Source: Nocardioides halotolerans DSM 19273
GTDB lineage: Bacteria; Actinomycetota; Actinomycetes; Propionibacteriales; Nocardioidaceae
Length of the DNA stretch: 64,000 bases
Assembly: GCF_000422805.1 (NCBI RefSeq)
Contig: NZ_AUGT01000009.1
Span: 558,761 to 622,760, forward strand
Direction of reading: 5' to 3'
Part shown: in pieces, positions 1 to 9,347 of the stretch
Numbering within the stretch: the first letter of the stretch is position 1
Layout: each line of letters opens with the position of its first letter
Notes under the pieces: model-generated
Told to the model about the DNA's origin: nothing
Databases searched by the model: none
Seen by the model: only the letters and a program-made list of their open reading frames with translations
Translations under genes and position numbers: made by a program

Positions 1-15
1 TGGGGAGGCCTGAGC

Positions 16-858
16 ATGGCTACGAAGTCCAAGACCAGCAGCCCCGAGCTGCCCGCGGAGATCTTCGACGTGGCGGTCAACATCCCGCTGATCCACCAGG
101 TCGTCGTGGCCCAGCAGGCCGCCGCGCGCCAGGGCACCCACGCCACCAAGACCCGCGGCGAGGTCCGCGGCGGTGGTCGCAAGCCCTACAAGCAGAAGGG
201 CACCGGCCGTGCCCGCCAGGGCTCGACCCGCGCCCCGCAGTTCGCCGGCGGTGGCACGGTCCACGGCCCGCAGCCGCGCAGCTACGACCAGCGCACGCCC
301 AAGAAGATGAAGGCCGCCGCCCTGCGCAGCGCCCTCTCCGACCGAGCCCGCGACGGCCGCATCCACGTCGTCGACGACTTCGGCCTGGGCGACGCGCCGT
401 CGACCAAGACCGCGCTGGCCTCGCTCGCCGCGATCAGCGACCGTCGCCGCTTCCTCGTCGTGCTCGAGCGCACCGACGCCGTCACCTGGCTCTCGCTGCG
501 CAACGCGCCCGAGGCCCACATCGTGGCCGTCGACCAGCTCAACACCTACGACGTGGTCGCCTCCGACGACGTGGTCTTCACCCGCGGCGCCTTCGACACC
601 TTCGTCGGGGGCTCCTCCGGCGAGCGCACCACGGCCTCGGCGGACGCCGAGCCCGTCGTCGAGGAGAAGCCGGCCAAGAAGGCCGCTGCCAAGAAGACGG
701 TCGAGGCCGACGACGCCACTGAGGCCGACACCACCGAGGCCGACACCGAGGCCACCGAGGTGGCCGAGGACAAGCCGGCGAAGAAGGCCGCGACCAAGAA
801 GACCGCTGCCAAGAAGACGGCCGAGACCGACGACGCCGCTGAGGAGGAGTCCGAGTGA
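16..858 (+). CDS. rplD: 50S ribosomal protein L4 (uL4) with charged C-terminal tail
   Basis: uL4 binds 23S rRNA and lines the peptide exit tunnel. The core (about residues 15-205) contains the conserved Gly/Arg/Lys tunnel loop near residues 50-68 ([19 protein letters not shown]). After the core come about 65 low-complexity residues alternating acidic TEADT-type and AAKKT-type blocks, so the protein is clearly longer than the usual 205-220 residues. A GGGGAGG Shine-Dalgarno-like stretch at 2-8 precedes the ATG. The TGA at 11-13 could be the end of rplC, which normally sits upstream, but too little is visible to call it. First complete gene of the S10/spc cluster here; its stop overlaps the rplW start. 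Confidence 0.96.
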   Translation: MATKSKTSSPELPAEIFDVAVNIPLIHQVVVAQQAAARQGTHATKTRGEVRGGGRKPYKQKGTGRARQGSTRAPQFAGGGTVHGPQPRSYDQRTPKKMKAAALRSALSDRARDGRIHVVDDFGLGDAPSTKTALASLAAISDRRRFLVVLERTDAVTWLSLRNAPEAHIVAVDQLNTYDVVASDDVVFTRGAFDTFVGGSSGERTTASADAEPVVEEKPAKKAAAKKTVEADDATEADTTEADTEATEVAEDKPAKKAATKKTAAKKTAETDDAAEEESE

Positions 859-1160
859 GCACCCTGCACAAGGACCACCGCGACATCCTGATCGCGCCGG
901 TGGTGTCCGAGAAGAGCTACGGCCTCCTCGACGCCAACAAGTACACCTTCCTGGTGCGCCCCGACGCCAACAAGACCGAGATCAAGATCGCGGTCGAAAA
1001 GGTGTTCAACGTCAAGGTGACCGCGGTCAACACCCTCAACCGCCCGGGCAAGACCCGGCGGACCCGGCAGGGGCTGGGCAAGCGCAAGGACACCAAGCGC
1101 GCGATCGTCAGCCTCGCCGAGGGCCACCGCATCGACATCTTCGGGGGGCCGGTCTCATGA
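855..1160 (+). CDS. rplW: 50S ribosomal protein L23 (uL23)
   Basis: uL23 sits at the exit of the ribosomal tunnel and is a docking site for trigger factor and SRP. The 101-residue product has the family pattern: an N-terminal [10 protein letters not shown] segment, NKYTFLV, a basic loop rich in RRTRQG, and a C-terminal strand ending near DIFGGPVS. The GTG start overlaps the rplD stop in a GTGA junction, implying translational coupling. A 73-bp gap separates it from rplB. Confidence 0.96.
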   Translation: MSTLHKDHRDILIAPVVSEKSYGLLDANKYTFLVRPDANKTEIKIAVEKVFNVKVTAVNTLNRPGKTRRTRQGLGKRKDTKRAIVSLAEGHRIDIFGGPVS

Positions 1161-1233
1161 CGACAGCACTCCTGATCGATGGCGGCGTAGGTCGCCCCGA
1201 AGACATCCAGAATGGTGGAGGACGGGTTTCCTG

Positions 1234-2070
1234 ATGGCGATTCGCAAGTACAAGCCGACCACCCCGGGCCGTCGCGGCTCGTCGGTCGCCGACTTCGTCG
1301 AGATCACCCGGACCACGCCGGAGAAGTCCCTGACCAAGCCGCTGCCCAAGAAGGGCGGCCGCAACAACCAGGGTCGGATCACCACGCGGCACCAGGGCGG
1401 CGGGCACAAGCGCGCCTACCGCATCATCGACTTCCGGCGCTACGACAAGGACGGCATCCCGGCCAAGGTCGCTCACATCGAGTACGACCCCAACCGCACC
1501 GCCCGCATCGCGCTGCTGCACTACGTCGACGGCGAGAAGCGCTACATCATCGCGCCGAAGGACCTGCGCCAGGGCACGGTGGTGGAGTCGGGTGCCAACG
1601 CCGACATCAAGACCGGCAACAACCTGCCGCTGCGCAACATCCCCGTCGGCACCACGATCCACTGCATCGAGCTCCGGCCCGGTGGCGGTGCCAAGATCGC
1701 CCGCTCGGCCGGCAACAGCGCCCAGCTCGTGGCCCGCGAGGGCTCGCGCGCGACGCTGCGCATGCCGTCCGGCGAGATGCGGTTCGTCGACGTCCGCTGC
1801 CGCGCCACGGTCGGCGAGGTCGGCAACGCCGAGCAGTCGAACATCAACTGGGGCAAGGCCGGCCGGATGCGCTGGAAGGGCAAGCGCCCGACCGTCCGCG
1901 GTGTCGTCATGAACCCCGTCGACCACCCCCACGGCGGTGGTGAGGGCAAGACGTCCGGTGGTCGCCACCCGGTCTCGCCCTGGGGCAAGCCGGAGGGCCG
2001 CACGCGCCGTCGCAAGGCCTCCGACGCCCAGATCATCCGTCGCCGCAAGACCGGCAAGGGTAGGAAGTAG
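1234..2070 (+). CDS. rplB: 50S ribosomal protein L2 (uL2)
   Basis: uL2 binds 23S rRNA near the peptidyl-transferase centre and is needed for subunit association. The 278-residue length is normal. Visible hallmarks are [11 protein letters not shown] at the N-terminus, the GGGHKRAYR motif, and the highly conserved C-terminal [19 protein letters not shown] segment, whose histidine lies close to the active site. The ATG at 1234 follows a purine-rich GGTGGAGGACGGG stretch. rpsS starts 5 nt after the stop. Confidence 0.97.
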   Translation: MAIRKYKPTTPGRRGSSVADFVEITRTTPEKSLTKPLPKKGGRNNQGRITTRHQGGGHKRAYRIIDFRRYDKDGIPAKVAHIEYDPNRTARIALLHYVDGEKRYIIAPKDLRQGTVVESGANADIKTGNNLPLRNIPVGTTIHCIELRPGGGAKIARSAGNSAQLVAREGSRATLRMPSGEMRFVDVRCRATVGEVGNAEQSNINWGKAGRMRWKGKRPTVRGVVMNPVDHPHGGGEGKTSGGRHPVSPWGKPEGRTRRRKASDAQIIRRRKTGKGRK

Positions 2071-2075
2071 CTGAC

Positions 2076-2357
2076 ATGCCTCGCAGCCTGAAGAAGGGCC
2101 CCTTCGTCGACGGCCACCTCGAGAAGAAGGTGGACGCGGAGAACGACAAGGGCAGCCACAACGTCATCAAGACGTGGTCGCGCCGGTCGATGATCATCCC
2201 CGCGATGATCGGCCACACGATCGCCGTCCACGACGGCCGCAAGCACGTGCCGGTGTTCATCACCGACGCGATGGTCGGGCACAAGCTCGGCGAGTTCGCG
2301 CCCACGCGCACCTACCGCGGCCACGTCAAGGACGACCGGAAGGGGCGTCGTCGATGA
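2076..2357 (+). CDS. rpsS: 30S ribosomal protein S19 (uS19)
   Basis: uS19 lies in the head of the small subunit next to S13, near the A-site tRNA. The 93 residues begin [15 protein letters not shown] and include [20 protein letters not shown], both diagnostic for the family. The TGA stop overlaps the rplV start as ATGA, so the two are probably translated in a coupled way. Confidence 0.97.
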   Translation: MPRSLKKGPFVDGHLEKKVDAENDKGSHNVIKTWSRRSMIIPAMIGHTIAVHDGRKHVPVFITDAMVGHKLGEFAPTRTYRGHVKDDRKGRRR

Positions 2358-2926
2358 GCACCACCGAGCGTCAGCGCACCAGCGCCCGCCGCGAGTCGCT
2401 GCTGGGCGACCAGCCCGGCGCCTTCGCGAGCGCCCGCTTCGTGCGGATCACGCCCCTCAAGGCGCGCCGGGTCGTCGACCTGGTCCGCGGCGTTCCCGTC
2501 GACCAGGCCCTCTCGATCCTCGAGTTCGCCCCGCAGGCGGCCGCCGAGACCGTGCACAAGGTGCTGCGCAGCGCCGTGGCCAACGCCGAGACGACCGAGG
2601 GCCTCGATACCCACGACCTCGTGGTGTCGGTCGCCCACGTCGACGAGGGCCCGACGATGAAGCGCTGGCGCCCGCGTGCCCAGGGCCGGGCCACCCGCAT
2701 CAACAAGCGGACCAGCCACATCACCCTGGCCGTCCAGCCGGCGTCCGCGCTGGCACCTGCGGTGCCCGAGCCCAAGCCGGCGAAGAAGGCCGCGGCCAAG
2801 ACCGCGGAGCCGGCGGCGAAGAAGTCCGCGGCGAAGAAGACGACCGCCAAGAAGACCACCGCCAAGAAGACCACCACGAAGGCGGCCCCCGAGAAGGCCG
2901 CCGAGACGACTGGAGAGGATGCCTGA
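2354..2926 (+). CDS. rplV: 50S ribosomal protein L22 (uL22) with Lys/Ala tail
   Basis: uL22 contacts all 23S rRNA domains, and its hairpin forms part of the exit-tunnel constriction. The globular core (about residues 22-135) has [11 protein letters not shown], the SAVANAE segment and the hairpin [20 protein letters not shown]. It is followed by about 50 residues of [14 protein letters not shown] repeats resembling histone H1 or mycobacterial HupB tails, ending in a short acidic segment. ATG at 2354 in the ATGA overlap with rpsS is chosen; the frame stays open further upstream, but that part reads antifamily sequence inside rpsS. Confidence 0.95.
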   Translation: MSTTERQRTSARRESLLGDQPGAFASARFVRITPLKARRVVDLVRGVPVDQALSILEFAPQAAAETVHKVLRSAVANAETTEGLDTHDLVVSVAHVDEGPTMKRWRPRAQGRATRINKRTSHITLAVQPASALAPAVPEPKPAKKAAAKTAEPAAKKSAAKKTTAKKTTAKKTTTKAAPEKAAETTGEDA

Positions 2927-3774
2927 TGGGCCAGAAGATCAACCCGAACGGGTTCCGGCTCGGCATCTCCACCGACCACAAGTCCCGCTGGTACGCCGAC
3001 AAGCTCTACAAGAGCTACGTCGGCGAGGACGTCGCGATCCGCAAGCTGCTGTCCAAGGGCATGGAGCGCGCCGGCATCGCCAAGGTCGAGATCGAGCGCA
3101 CCCGCGACCGCGTGCGGGTCGACATCCACACCGCGCGTCCGGGCATCGTGATCGGTCGCCGCGGCACCGAGGCCGACCGCATCCGCGGCGAGCTCGAGAA
3201 GCTCACCGGCAAGCAGGTCCAGCTCAACATCCTCGAGGTCAAGAACCCCGAGATGGACGGCCAGCTGGTCGCCCAGGGCGTGGCCGAGCAGCTGTCGGGC
3301 CGCGTGCAGTTCCGCCGGGCGATGCGCAAGGCGATGCAGACCACGATGCGCTCGGGCGCCAAGGGCATCCGCATCCAGTGCTCGGGTCGCCTCAACGGCG
3401 CCGAGATGTCGCGCACCGAGTTCTACCGCGAGGGCCGCGTGCCCCTGCACACCCTGCGCGCCGACATCGACTACGGCTTCTACGAGGCCAAGACCACCTT
3501 CGGCAGGATCGGCGTGAAGGTCTGGATCTACAAGGGCGAGGTCGCCGGCACCCGTGCCGAGCGCCAGGCCCAGGCCGCGGCTCGCGCCGGCGTCCCGGGC
3601 CGTGGCGGCAACCGCCCGGCTCGCGGTGGCGCAGGTGACCGGCCCAGCCGGGGCACCCGCCCGACGCGGTCCGACCGCGACGGTGGCGGCGCTCCCGCCG
3701 CGTCCGAGGCTCCGGCCGGTGGCGACACCGCCCAGGCCACTACCGACTCGACCACGCCCGGAACGGAGGGCTGA
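2926..3774 (+). CDS. rpsC: 30S ribosomal protein S3 (uS3)
   Basis: uS3 sits at the mRNA entry channel and contributes to helicase activity of the ribosome. It starts [14 protein letters not shown], carries the KH-domain motif with [14 protein letters not shown] (about residues 85-98), and has the C-terminal S3 domain through KVWIYKGE. The final ~70 residues form a Gly/Arg/Ala/Pro-rich tail, common in actinobacteria. ATG overlaps the rplV stop (TGATG). Confidence 0.96.
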   Translation: MGQKINPNGFRLGISTDHKSRWYADKLYKSYVGEDVAIRKLLSKGMERAGIAKVEIERTRDRVRVDIHTARPGIVIGRRGTEADRIRGELEKLTGKQVQLNILEVKNPEMDGQLVAQGVAEQLSGRVQFRRAMRKAMQTTMRSGAKGIRIQCSGRLNGAEMSRTEFYREGRVPLHTLRADIDYGFYEAKTTFGRIGVKVWIYKGEVAGTRAERQAQAAARAGVPGRGGNRPARGGAGDRPSRGTRPTRSDRDGGGAPAASEAPAGGDTAQATTDSTTPGTEG

Positions 3775-3777
3775 GCG

Positions 3778-4197
3778 ATGTTGATGCCACGACGGATCAA
3801 GCACCGCAAGCAGCACCACCCCACGCGCGGCGGTGCCGCCAAGGGTGGCACCCGCCTCGCCTTCGGTGAGTTCGGCATCCAGGCGGTCGAGGGGCACTAC
3901 GTCACCAACCGGCAGATCGAGTCCGCTCGTATCGCCATGACGCGCCACATCAAGCGCGGCGGCAAGGTGTGGATCAACATCTACCCCGACCGCCCGCTGA
4001 CCAAGAAGCCCGCCGAGACCCGGATGGGCTCCGGCAAGGGCTCGCCCGAGTGGTGGATCGCCAACGTCAAGGCCGGCCGAGTGATGTTCGAGCTCTCCGG
4101 CGTCGACGAAAGCGTCGCCCGCGAGGCGATGCGTCGCGCGATGCACAAGCTGCCGATGAAGTGCCGCTTCATCACCCGAGAGGCTGGTGAGTTCTGA
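3778..4197 (+). CDS. rplP: 50S ribosomal protein L16 (uL16)
   Basis: uL16 organises the A- and P-site tRNA region of the large subunit. The product opens [15 protein letters not shown], close to the usual MLxPRRxKxRKxH start, which favours ATG 3778 over the second ATG at 3784. It contains the [16 protein letters not shown] and [12 protein letters not shown] segments. Length of 139 residues is normal. Its TGA overlaps the rpmC ATG. Confidence 0.97.
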   Translation: MLMPRRIKHRKQHHPTRGGAAKGGTRLAFGEFGIQAVEGHYVTNRQIESARIAMTRHIKRGGKVWINIYPDRPLTKKPAETRMGSGKGSPEWWIANVKAGRVMFELSGVDESVAREAMRRAMHKLPMKCRFITREAGEF

Positions 4198-4442
4198 TGG
4201 CGTCCGGTACCAAGGCCCACGAGCTCGACGAGATGAACGACGTCGACCTCGAGACCAGGCTGCGCGAGGCCAAGGAGGAGCTCTTCAACCTCCGCTTCCA
4301 GGCGGCCACCGGCCAGCTGGAGAGCCACGGCCGGCTCCGCACGGTCAAGAAGGACATCGCCCGGATCTACACCGTGGTGCGCGAGCGTGAGCTCGGCATC
4401 CGGGTCGCGCCGGGCTCCAACGACGAGGACACCGACCAGTGA
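4197..4442 (+). CDS. rpmC: 50S ribosomal protein L29 (uL29)
   Basis: uL29 is a small two-helix protein beside L23 at the tunnel exit. The L29 core (about residues 8-66) shows [21 protein letters not shown] and an [18 protein letters not shown] helix. About 15 extra acidic C-terminal residues (SNDEDTDQ) extend beyond the core. The start overlaps the rplP stop by one base and its end overlaps the rpsQ GTG. Confidence 0.96.
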   Translation: MASGTKAHELDEMNDVDLETRLREAKEELFNLRFQAATGQLESHGRLRTVKKDIARIYTVVRERELGIRVAPGSNDEDTDQ

Positions 4443-4735
4443 CTGAATCCGCGAACGACACCGTGACCGGCGCCGCCGCGCACGACCGCCGCAGCCGCAA
4501 GGTCCGCGAGGGCCTGGTGGTCAGCGACAAGATGGACAAGACCGTCGTCGTGGCCGTCGAGGACCGCGTCAAGCACGCGCTCTACGGCAAGGTGCTGCGC
4601 CAGACCTCGCGCCTGAAGGCCCATGACGAGCAGAACGAGTGCGGCACCGGTGACCGGGTCCTGATCATGGAGACCCGCCCGCTGTCCGCCACGAAGCGCT
4701 GGCGCGTCGTTCAGGTTCTGGAAAAGGCGAAGTAA
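4439..4735 (+). CDS. rpsQ: 30S ribosomal protein S17 (uS17)
   Basis: uS17 is an early-assembling OB-fold protein binding 16S rRNA. The family core starts at [21 protein letters not shown] and includes the [18 protein letters not shown] and [16 protein letters not shown] segments. About 18 extra residues precede the core. GTG at 4439 overlaps the rpmC stop (GTGA). TAATG joins it to rplN. Confidence 0.96.
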   Translation: MTESANDTVTGAAAHDRRSRKVREGLVVSDKMDKTVVVAVEDRVKHALYGKVLRQTSRLKAHDEQNECGTGDRVLIMETRPLSATKRWRVVQVLEKAK

Positions 4736-5103
4736 TGATCCAGCAGGAGAGCCGTCTCAAGGTCGCCGACAACACCGGCGCCAAGGAGATTCTGTGCATC
4801 CGTGTCCTCGGTGGCTCGGGCCGGCGCTACGCCGGCATCGGTGACACCATCGTGGCCACGGTCAAGGACGCCATCCCCGGCGGCAACGTCAAGAAGGGCG
4901 ACGTCGTCAAGGCGGTCGTGGTCCGCACCGTCAAGGAGCGTCGCCGCCCCGACGGGTCCTACATCAAGTTCGACGAGAACGCCGCGGTGATCCTCCGCCA
5001 GGACGGCGAGCCGCGCGGCACCCGCATCTTCGGCCCGGTGGGCCGCGAGCTGCGCGACAAGCGGTTCATGAAGATCATCTCGCTGGCACCGGAGGTGCTG
5101 TGA
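4735..5103 (+). CDS. rplN: 50S ribosomal protein L14 (uL14)
   Basis: uL14 lies at the subunit interface and forms intersubunit bridges. The 122-residue product matches the full family length. It starts [18 protein letters not shown] and has the signature region [20 protein letters not shown] and the C-terminal [23 protein letters not shown] pattern. The ATG overlaps the rpsQ TAA by one base. Confidence 0.97.
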   Translation: MIQQESRLKVADNTGAKEILCIRVLGGSGRRYAGIGDTIVATVKDAIPGGNVKKGDVVKAVVVRTVKERRRPDGSYIKFDENAAVILRQDGEPRGTRIFGPVGRELRDKRFMKIISLAPEVL

Positions 5104-5504
5104 TGGCCCAGAGCCCCAAGAGCCAGAGCCCCAAGAAGGCCCAGCCCAAGAGCCTCAACATCAAGAAGGGCGACACCGTCAAGGTCGTCGCCGGTCGTGA
5201 CAAGGGCGCCGAGGGCAAGGTCATCCAGGTGCTCCGCGAGGAGCACCGGGTGATCGTCGAGGGCGTCAACCGCGTCAAGCGGCACACCAAGGTCGTCAAC
5301 CAGGGCGGTCGCGCCGGCAACACCGGCGGGATCATCACCGCCGAGGCGCCGATCCACGTCTCCAACGTGGTCCTGGTCGACGGCAAGGGCGTGACCCGCG
5401 TGGGCTTCCGTCGCGACACCGTCACCAAGCGTCGCCCCGACGGCTCGACCTACACCGCCGAGCGCAGCGTGCGCATCTCCCGCAAGACCGGCAAGGACAT
5501 CTGA
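5103..5504 (+). CDS. rplX: 50S ribosomal protein L24 (uL24)
   Basis: uL24 initiates 50S assembly and lies near the tunnel exit. The KOW motif is visible ([20 protein letters not shown], about residues 21-40), followed by VNRVKRHTK. About 18 Ser/Gln/Lys-rich residues precede the core. ATG 5103 is preferred because it forms the TGATG junction seen throughout this operon. The GTG at 5100 would add only one Met and cannot be excluded. Confidence 0.95.
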   Translation: MAQSPKSQSPKKAQPKSLNIKKGDTVKVVAGRDKGAEGKVIQVLREEHRVIVEGVNRVKRHTKVVNQGGRAGNTGGIITAEAPIHVSNVVLVDGKGVTRVGFRRDTVTKRRPDGSTYTAERSVRISRKTGKDI

Positions 5505-6127
5505 TGAGCGACACCGCCACCGCGGCCCCCGAGACCGACGAGACGCCGGCCAAGCCCGCGCGCCCCTCGTCGTCCGCACCGGTGACCCCGCGACTCAAGA
5601 CCCGCTACCGCGAGGAGATCCTCCCTGCGCTGCGGTCGGAGTTCGAGATCGCCAACGTCATGCAGGTCCCCGGCCTGGTCAAGATCGTGGTCAACATGGG
5701 CGTGGGCGAGGCCGCTCGCGACTCCAAGCTGATCGAGGGCGCCATCAAGGACCTCACCGCGATCACCGGCCAGAAGCCGCGCGTCACCGAGGCCCGCAAG
5801 TCGATCGCGCAGTTCAAGCTGCGCGAGGGCATGCCGATCGGCGCGCACGTCACCTTGCGCGGCGACCGGATGTGGGAGTTCCTCGACCGGCTCCTGTCGC
5901 TGGCGCTGCCCCGCATCCGCGACTTCCGCGGCCTCTCGCCGCGGCAGTTCGACGGCAAGGGCAACTACACCTTCGGTCTCACCGAGCAGGTCATGTTCCA
6001 CGAGATCGACCAGGACCGCATCGACCGCAGCCGCGGCATGGACATCACCATCGTGACCACGGCCACCGACGACGACCAGGGCCGCGCGCTGCTGAAGCAG
6101 CTCGGGTTCCCGTTCCAGGACCGCTGA
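5504..6127 (+). CDS. rplE: 50S ribosomal protein L5 (uL5)
   Basis: uL5 binds 5S rRNA and the P-site tRNA elbow. After about 25 extra Ala/Pro/Glu-rich N-terminal residues, the core shows the [11 protein letters not shown] segment, [29 protein letters not shown], and the C-terminal [20 protein letters not shown], all typical. Starts in the TGATG junction with rplX. rpsN follows after a 15-bp gap containing a GGAGAGAG ribosome-binding site. Confidence 0.96.
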   Translation: MSDTATAAPETDETPAKPARPSSSAPVTPRLKTRYREEILPALRSEFEIANVMQVPGLVKIVVNMGVGEAARDSKLIEGAIKDLTAITGQKPRVTEARKSIAQFKLREGMPIGAHVTLRGDRMWEFLDRLLSLALPRIRDFRGLSPRQFDGKGNYTFGLTEQVMFHEIDQDRIDRSRGMDITIVTTATDDDQGRALLKQLGFPFQDR

Positions 6128-6142
6128 GGTCAGGAGAGAGAC

Positions 6143-6328
6143 ATGGCGAAGACTGCACTCAAGGTCAAGGCGGCCCGCAAGCCCAAGTTCGCGGTCCGCG
6201 GCTACACCCGTTGCCAGCGCTGCGGCCGGCCCAAGGCCGTCTACCGCAAGTTCGGCCTGTGCCGCATCTGCCTGCGCGAGATGGCGCACCGCGGAGAGCT
6301 GCCCGGCGTCACCAAGTCGAGCTGGTAG
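6143..6328 (+). CDS. rpsN: 30S ribosomal protein S14, zinc-binding type Z (uS14)
   Basis: uS14 is a late-assembling protein of the 30S head. At 61 residues this is the short zinc-dependent form, with two CxxC pairs (C24-x2-C27 and C40-x2-C43) and the conserved [19 protein letters not shown] segment. A strong AGGAGAGAG site precedes the ATG. The zinc-free paralogue often found elsewhere in actinobacteria (Zur-regulated) is not in this window. Confidence 0.97.
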
Positions 6329-6404
6329 CCCCAGACCTACAACACGTCACAGGTCCCCCTGAGCCACTTCGGGGCGGAAACCAGACGAGAAGGAACACCG
6401 AACC

Positions 6405-6812
6405 ATGACGATGACCGACCCGATCGCAGACATGCTCACCCGTCTGCGCAACGCCAACCAGGCGTTCCACGACACCGTGTCGATGCCCCACAGCAAGATC
6501 AAGGAGGGCGTCGCCGAGATCCTGCAGCAGGAGGGCTACATCGCCTCCTTCGCGGTCGCGGAGCCCGAGGAGGGCGAGGTCAGCAAGACGCTGACCATCA
6601 CCCTCAAGTACGGCCGCAACCGCGAGCGCTCGCTCGCCGGCGTCCGCCGGATCAGCAAGCCCGGCCTCCGCGTCTACGCCAAGCACACCGGCCTCCCCAA
6701 GGTACTCGGTGGGCTCGGCGTCGCGATCATCTCGACGAGCCAGGGCCTGCTGACCGACCGTCAGGCCAACCAGAAGGGCGTGGGTGGGGAAGTCCTCGCC
6801 TACGTCTGGTGA
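6405..6812 (+). CDS. rpsH: 30S ribosomal protein S8 (uS8)
   Basis: uS8 is a central-domain 16S rRNA binder and, in Escherichia coli, the translational repressor of the spc operon. The protein starts [19 protein letters not shown] and has the conserved C-terminal [22 protein letters not shown] segment; 135 residues is normal. A GAGAAGGA site lies about 10 nt before the ATG. The 76-bp gap after rpsN is the largest one inside this stretch. Confidence 0.97.
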   Translation: MTMTDPIADMLTRLRNANQAFHDTVSMPHSKIKEGVAEILQQEGYIASFAVAEPEEGEVSKTLTITLKYGRNRERSLAGVRRISKPGLRVYAKHTGLPKVLGGLGVAIISTSQGLLTDRQANQKGVGGEVLAYVW

Positions 6813-6836
6813 CGAGAGACCGAGAGAGGTAGAGAA

Positions 6837-7379
6837 ATGTCGCGCATCGGCAAGCTCCCCGTCCCGGTCCCCGCGGGCGTGGACGTCACGATCGACGGAC
6901 CCGTGGTGACGGTCAAGGGGCCCAAGGGCACCCTGAGCCACACCGTGGCTGCCCCGATCGTCGTCGAGAAGGGCGAGGACGGCGTCCTCGACGTCAAGCG
7001 TCCCGACGACGAGCGGGTCAGCAGGTCCCTGCACGGGCTGACCCGGACCCTGGTCAACAACATGGTCGTCGGCGTGACCGACGGCTACGAGAAGCGCCTC
7101 GAGATCGTCGGCGTCGGCTACCGCGTGCTGTCCAAGGGCCCCACGCAGCTCGAGTTCCAGCTCGGCTACAGCCACCCGATCGTCTTCAACGCTCCCGACG
7201 GCATCACGTTCGCGGTCGAGAACCCCACCCGCCTCGGCGTGCAGGGCATCGACAAGCAGCTCGTGGGCGAGGTCGCCGCCAACATCCGCAAGCTTCGCAA
7301 GCCCGAGCCCTACAAGGGCAAGGGCGTTCGCTACGCCGGCGAGCACGTCCGCCGCAAGGTCGGAAAGGCTGGTAAGTGA
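6837..7379 (+). CDS. rplF: 50S ribosomal protein L6 (uL6)
   Basis: uL6 lies near the GTPase-associated centre. It starts [17 protein letters not shown] and has the two repeated alpha/beta L6 domains; the second contains the [25 protein letters not shown] signature. Length of 180 residues is typical. A GAGAGAGGTAGAG purine stretch precedes the ATG. Confidence 0.97.
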   Translation: MSRIGKLPVPVPAGVDVTIDGPVVTVKGPKGTLSHTVAAPIVVEKGEDGVLDVKRPDDERVSRSLHGLTRTLVNNMVVGVTDGYEKRLEIVGVGYRVLSKGPTQLEFQLGYSHPIVFNAPDGITFAVENPTRLGVQGIDKQLVGEVAANIRKLRKPEPYKGKGVRYAGEHVRRKVGKAGK

Positions 7380-7765
7380 CCATGGCGATCTCTCTCAAGC
7401 AGCACAAGCACACCGCGTCGCGCGTCCGCTCGCGCCTGCGCCGCCAGGCGCGGGGCCGCAAGAAGGTCGCCGGCACGGCCGAGCGCCCGCGTCTGGTCGT
7501 CACCCGGTCGTCCAAGCACATCACCGCCCAGGTGGTCGACGACGCCGTCGGCAAGACGATCGCCTTCGCCTCCACCATGGAGGGCGACCTGCGCTCGCAG
7601 TCGGGTGACAAGACCGAGAAGGCCAAGCTGGTCGGCGGCCTCGTCGCCGAGCGCGCCAAGGCAGCCGGTGTCGAGGGCGTCGTCTTCGACCGGGCCGGCA
7701 ACAAGTACCACGGTCGCGTGGCCGCCCTGGCCGACGGCGCCCGCGAGGGCGGGCTGACCTTCTGA
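7376..7765 (+). CDS. rplR: 50S ribosomal protein L18 (uL18)
   Basis: uL18 joins 5S rRNA to the large subunit. Family segments are [32 protein letters not shown], and the C-terminal [30 protein letters not shown] 7376 overlaps the rplF stop as GTGA and is preceded by GGAAAGG. ATG 7382, two codons later, is an equally possible start and would not alter the core. Confidence 0.95.
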   Translation: MTMAISLKQHKHTASRVRSRLRRQARGRKKVAGTAERPRLVVTRSSKHITAQVVDDAVGKTIAFASTMEGDLRSQSGDKTEKAKLVGGLVAERAKAAGVEGVVFDRAGNKYHGRVAALADGAREGGLTF

Positions 7766-7826
7766 TGCCCACTGCGATGTGCACTGTCACGCAGAACCAG
7801 ACGACGTACGAGATGGAGAACCAGTC

Positions 7827-8450
7827 ATGAGCGGACCCCAGCGCGGCGGAAACCGCGGCGGCGACCGGCGCGGTGGCCGCGACGACCGACGCGGACAGGG
7901 CGCCGACAAGACCGCCTACGTCGAGCGCGTCGTCGCGATCAACCGCGTCGCCAAGGTCGTCAAGGGCGGTCGCCGGTTCAGCTTCACCGCCCTCGTGGTC
8001 GTCGGTGACGGCGACGGCATGGTCGGCGTCGGCTACGGCAAGGCCAAGGAGGTGCCGGCCGCCATCGCCAAGGGCGTGGAGGAGGCCAAGAAGCACTTCT
8101 TCCGCGTGCCCCGCATCCAGGGCACCATCCCGCACCCCGTCCAGGGCGAGAAGGCCGCGGGCGTCGTCATGCTCCGCCCCGCCGCTCCCGGTACCGGCGT
8201 CATCGCCGGTGGCCCGGTGCGCGCCGTGCTGGAGTGCGCCGGCATCCACGACATCCTGAGCAAGTCGCTCGGGTCGTCCAACCAGATCAACATCGTCCAC
8301 GCGACCGTCGAGGCGCTGCGCATGCTCGAGCAGCCCGAGGCCGTCGCCGCCCGTCGCGGCCTGCCAGTCGAGGACGTCGCCCCGGCGGCGCTCCTCAAGG
8401 CCCGGGCCGAGCAGCCTGCCGCCGTGCCGGCGGCGGAGGTGTCGTCCTGA
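7827..8450 (+). CDS. rpsE: 30S ribosomal protein S5 (uS5)
   Basis: uS5 lines the mRNA entry site and influences decoding accuracy. ATG 7827 is preferred because a GATGGAGAA site precedes it, and the upstream in-frame residues do not resemble S5. The N-terminal ~25 residues are Gly/Arg/Asp-rich. The S5 double-stranded RNA-binding domain follows ([37 protein letters not shown]), then the C-terminal domain with [18 protein letters not shown]. The C-terminus carries an extra Ala/Pro/Glu tail. The stop overlaps rpmD. Confidence 0.96.
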   Translation: MSGPQRGGNRGGDRRGGRDDRRGQGADKTAYVERVVAINRVAKVVKGGRRFSFTALVVVGDGDGMVGVGYGKAKEVPAAIAKGVEEAKKHFFRVPRIQGTIPHPVQGEKAAGVVMLRPAAPGTGVIAGGPVRAVLECAGIHDILSKSLGSSNQINIVHATVEALRMLEQPEAVAARRGLPVEDVAPAALLKARAEQPAAVPAAEVSS

Positions 8451-8632
8451 TGGCTCAGCTCAAGGTCCAGCAGAAGCGCTCGACGATCGGCTGCAAGGCC
8501 AACCAGCGCGAGACCCTGCGCACGCTCGGTCTCAAGCGCATCGGCGACGTGGTCGTCAAGGAGGACCGTCCCGAGATCCGGGGCATGGTCCACACCGTCC
8601 GTCACCTCGTGACGGTCGAGGAGGTCGACTGA
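8450..8632 (+). CDS. rpmD: 50S ribosomal protein L30 (uL30)
   Basis: uL30 is a small large-subunit protein. The 60-residue product has the bacterial pattern [20 protein letters not shown] followed by [12 protein letters not shown] and [15 protein letters not shown]. The ATG overlaps the rpsE TGA by one base, which identifies the start within a longer open frame. rplO begins one base after the stop. Confidence 0.96.
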   Translation: MAQLKVQQKRSTIGCKANQRETLRTLGLKRIGDVVVKEDRPEIRGMVHTVRHLVTVEEVD

Positions 8633-8633
8633 C

Positions 8634-9074
8634 ATGACGCTCAAGCTCCATCACCTGCGCCCCGCGCCCGGTGCCAGGACCGCGAAGACCCGGGTGGGTC
8701 GCGGTGAGGCCTCCAAGGGCAAGACGGCCGGCCGTGGCACCAAGGGCACGAAGGCCCGTTACCAGGTCCCGTCCGCCTTCGAGGGCGGCCAGATGCCGAT
8801 CCACATGCGGCTGCCCAAGCTGAAGGGCTTCAAGAACCCCTTCAAGGTCGAGTTCCAGGTCGTCAACCTCGACCGCCTCGGCGAGCTCTTCCCCGAGGGT
8901 GGCGAGGTCACCGTCGACGCGCTCGTCGCGAAGGGCGCCGTCCGCGACGGCCACCCGGTCAAGGTGCTCGGCCAGGGCGACATCTCGGTCAAGGTCGACG
9001 TCACCGCCCAGGCGTTCTCCGCCTCCGCCAAGGAGAAGATCGAGGCCGCCGGCGGAACCGTCACCGTCTCATAG
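8634..9074 (+). CDS. rplO: 50S ribosomal protein L15 (uL15)
   Basis: uL15 is a late-assembling large-subunit protein wrapped around 23S rRNA. It has the extended basic N-terminal half ([20 protein letters not shown]) and the C-terminal globular domain ending in [18 protein letters not shown], as expected at 146 residues. Last ribosomal gene before a 273-bp gap and secY, so the first transcription unit may end here or continue. Confidence 0.97.
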   Translation: MTLKLHHLRPAPGARTAKTRVGRGEASKGKTAGRGTKGTKARYQVPSAFEGGQMPIHMRLPKLKGFKNPFKVEFQVVNLDRLGELFPEGGEVTVDALVAKGAVRDGHPVKVLGQGDISVKVDVTAQAFSASAKEKIEAAGGTVTVS

Positions 9075-9077
9075 GCC

Positions 9078-9233
9078 ATGACCCCCGATCCCCGCCCAGC
9101 TACGCGCCGCCCCACGGGCGCTCCGCGGCGTTGCCGACTCTCGGTAGACGACCCCGGGTATGCCTTCGAGCCGGCGCCTTGCGGAGCATCCCGTGGATGC
9201 GACGCGTAGCGAGGACGGGAACCGGGGGGCATG
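9078..9233. repeat. Long imperfect inverted repeat between rplO and secY
   Basis: The arms lie at about 9078-9130 and 9175-9233 around a ~44-nt centre. Reading the left arm in reverse complement and aligning it to the right arm gives roughly four matches in five with a few one- or two-base gaps. Both arms include cores such as CGCGTAGC and GCGGAGC. It could form a large cruciform or hairpin in the RNA. No coding sequence was recognised inside. Origin unknown; it may be an old mobile-repeat remnant. Confidence 0.6.
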
Positions 9234-9273
9234 ACCGACCGTTGGCTCTGTCGGGCCTCCGGCCCCGCTGGGT

Positions 9274-9315
9274 TAGGCTGCCGTGGTGCTCCGGACGCGT
9301 GTGATCGCGTCCGGA
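9274..9315 (+). promoter_or_regulatory. Probable -10 box and 10-bp hairpin before secY
   Basis: TAGGCT at 9274-9279 resembles a sigma-A -10 box, although no good -35 is seen 17 bp upstream. Just after the expected start site is a perfect inverted repeat, TCCGGACGCG at 9290-9299 and CGCGTCCGGA at 9306-9315, with a 6-nt loop. It would sit near the 5' end of a secY transcript. It could act as a stabilising leader hairpin or as a terminator for upstream transcription. There is no U-run. Confidence 0.4.
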
Positions 9316-9347
9316 CCTACCGGGCTGAACACGAATAGAGGATCTCT

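Noticed and set aside
1..13. 3' end of rplC
   Set aside because: A TGA in a plausible frame is visible and rplC normally precedes rplD, but 13 bases are too few to support a feature.
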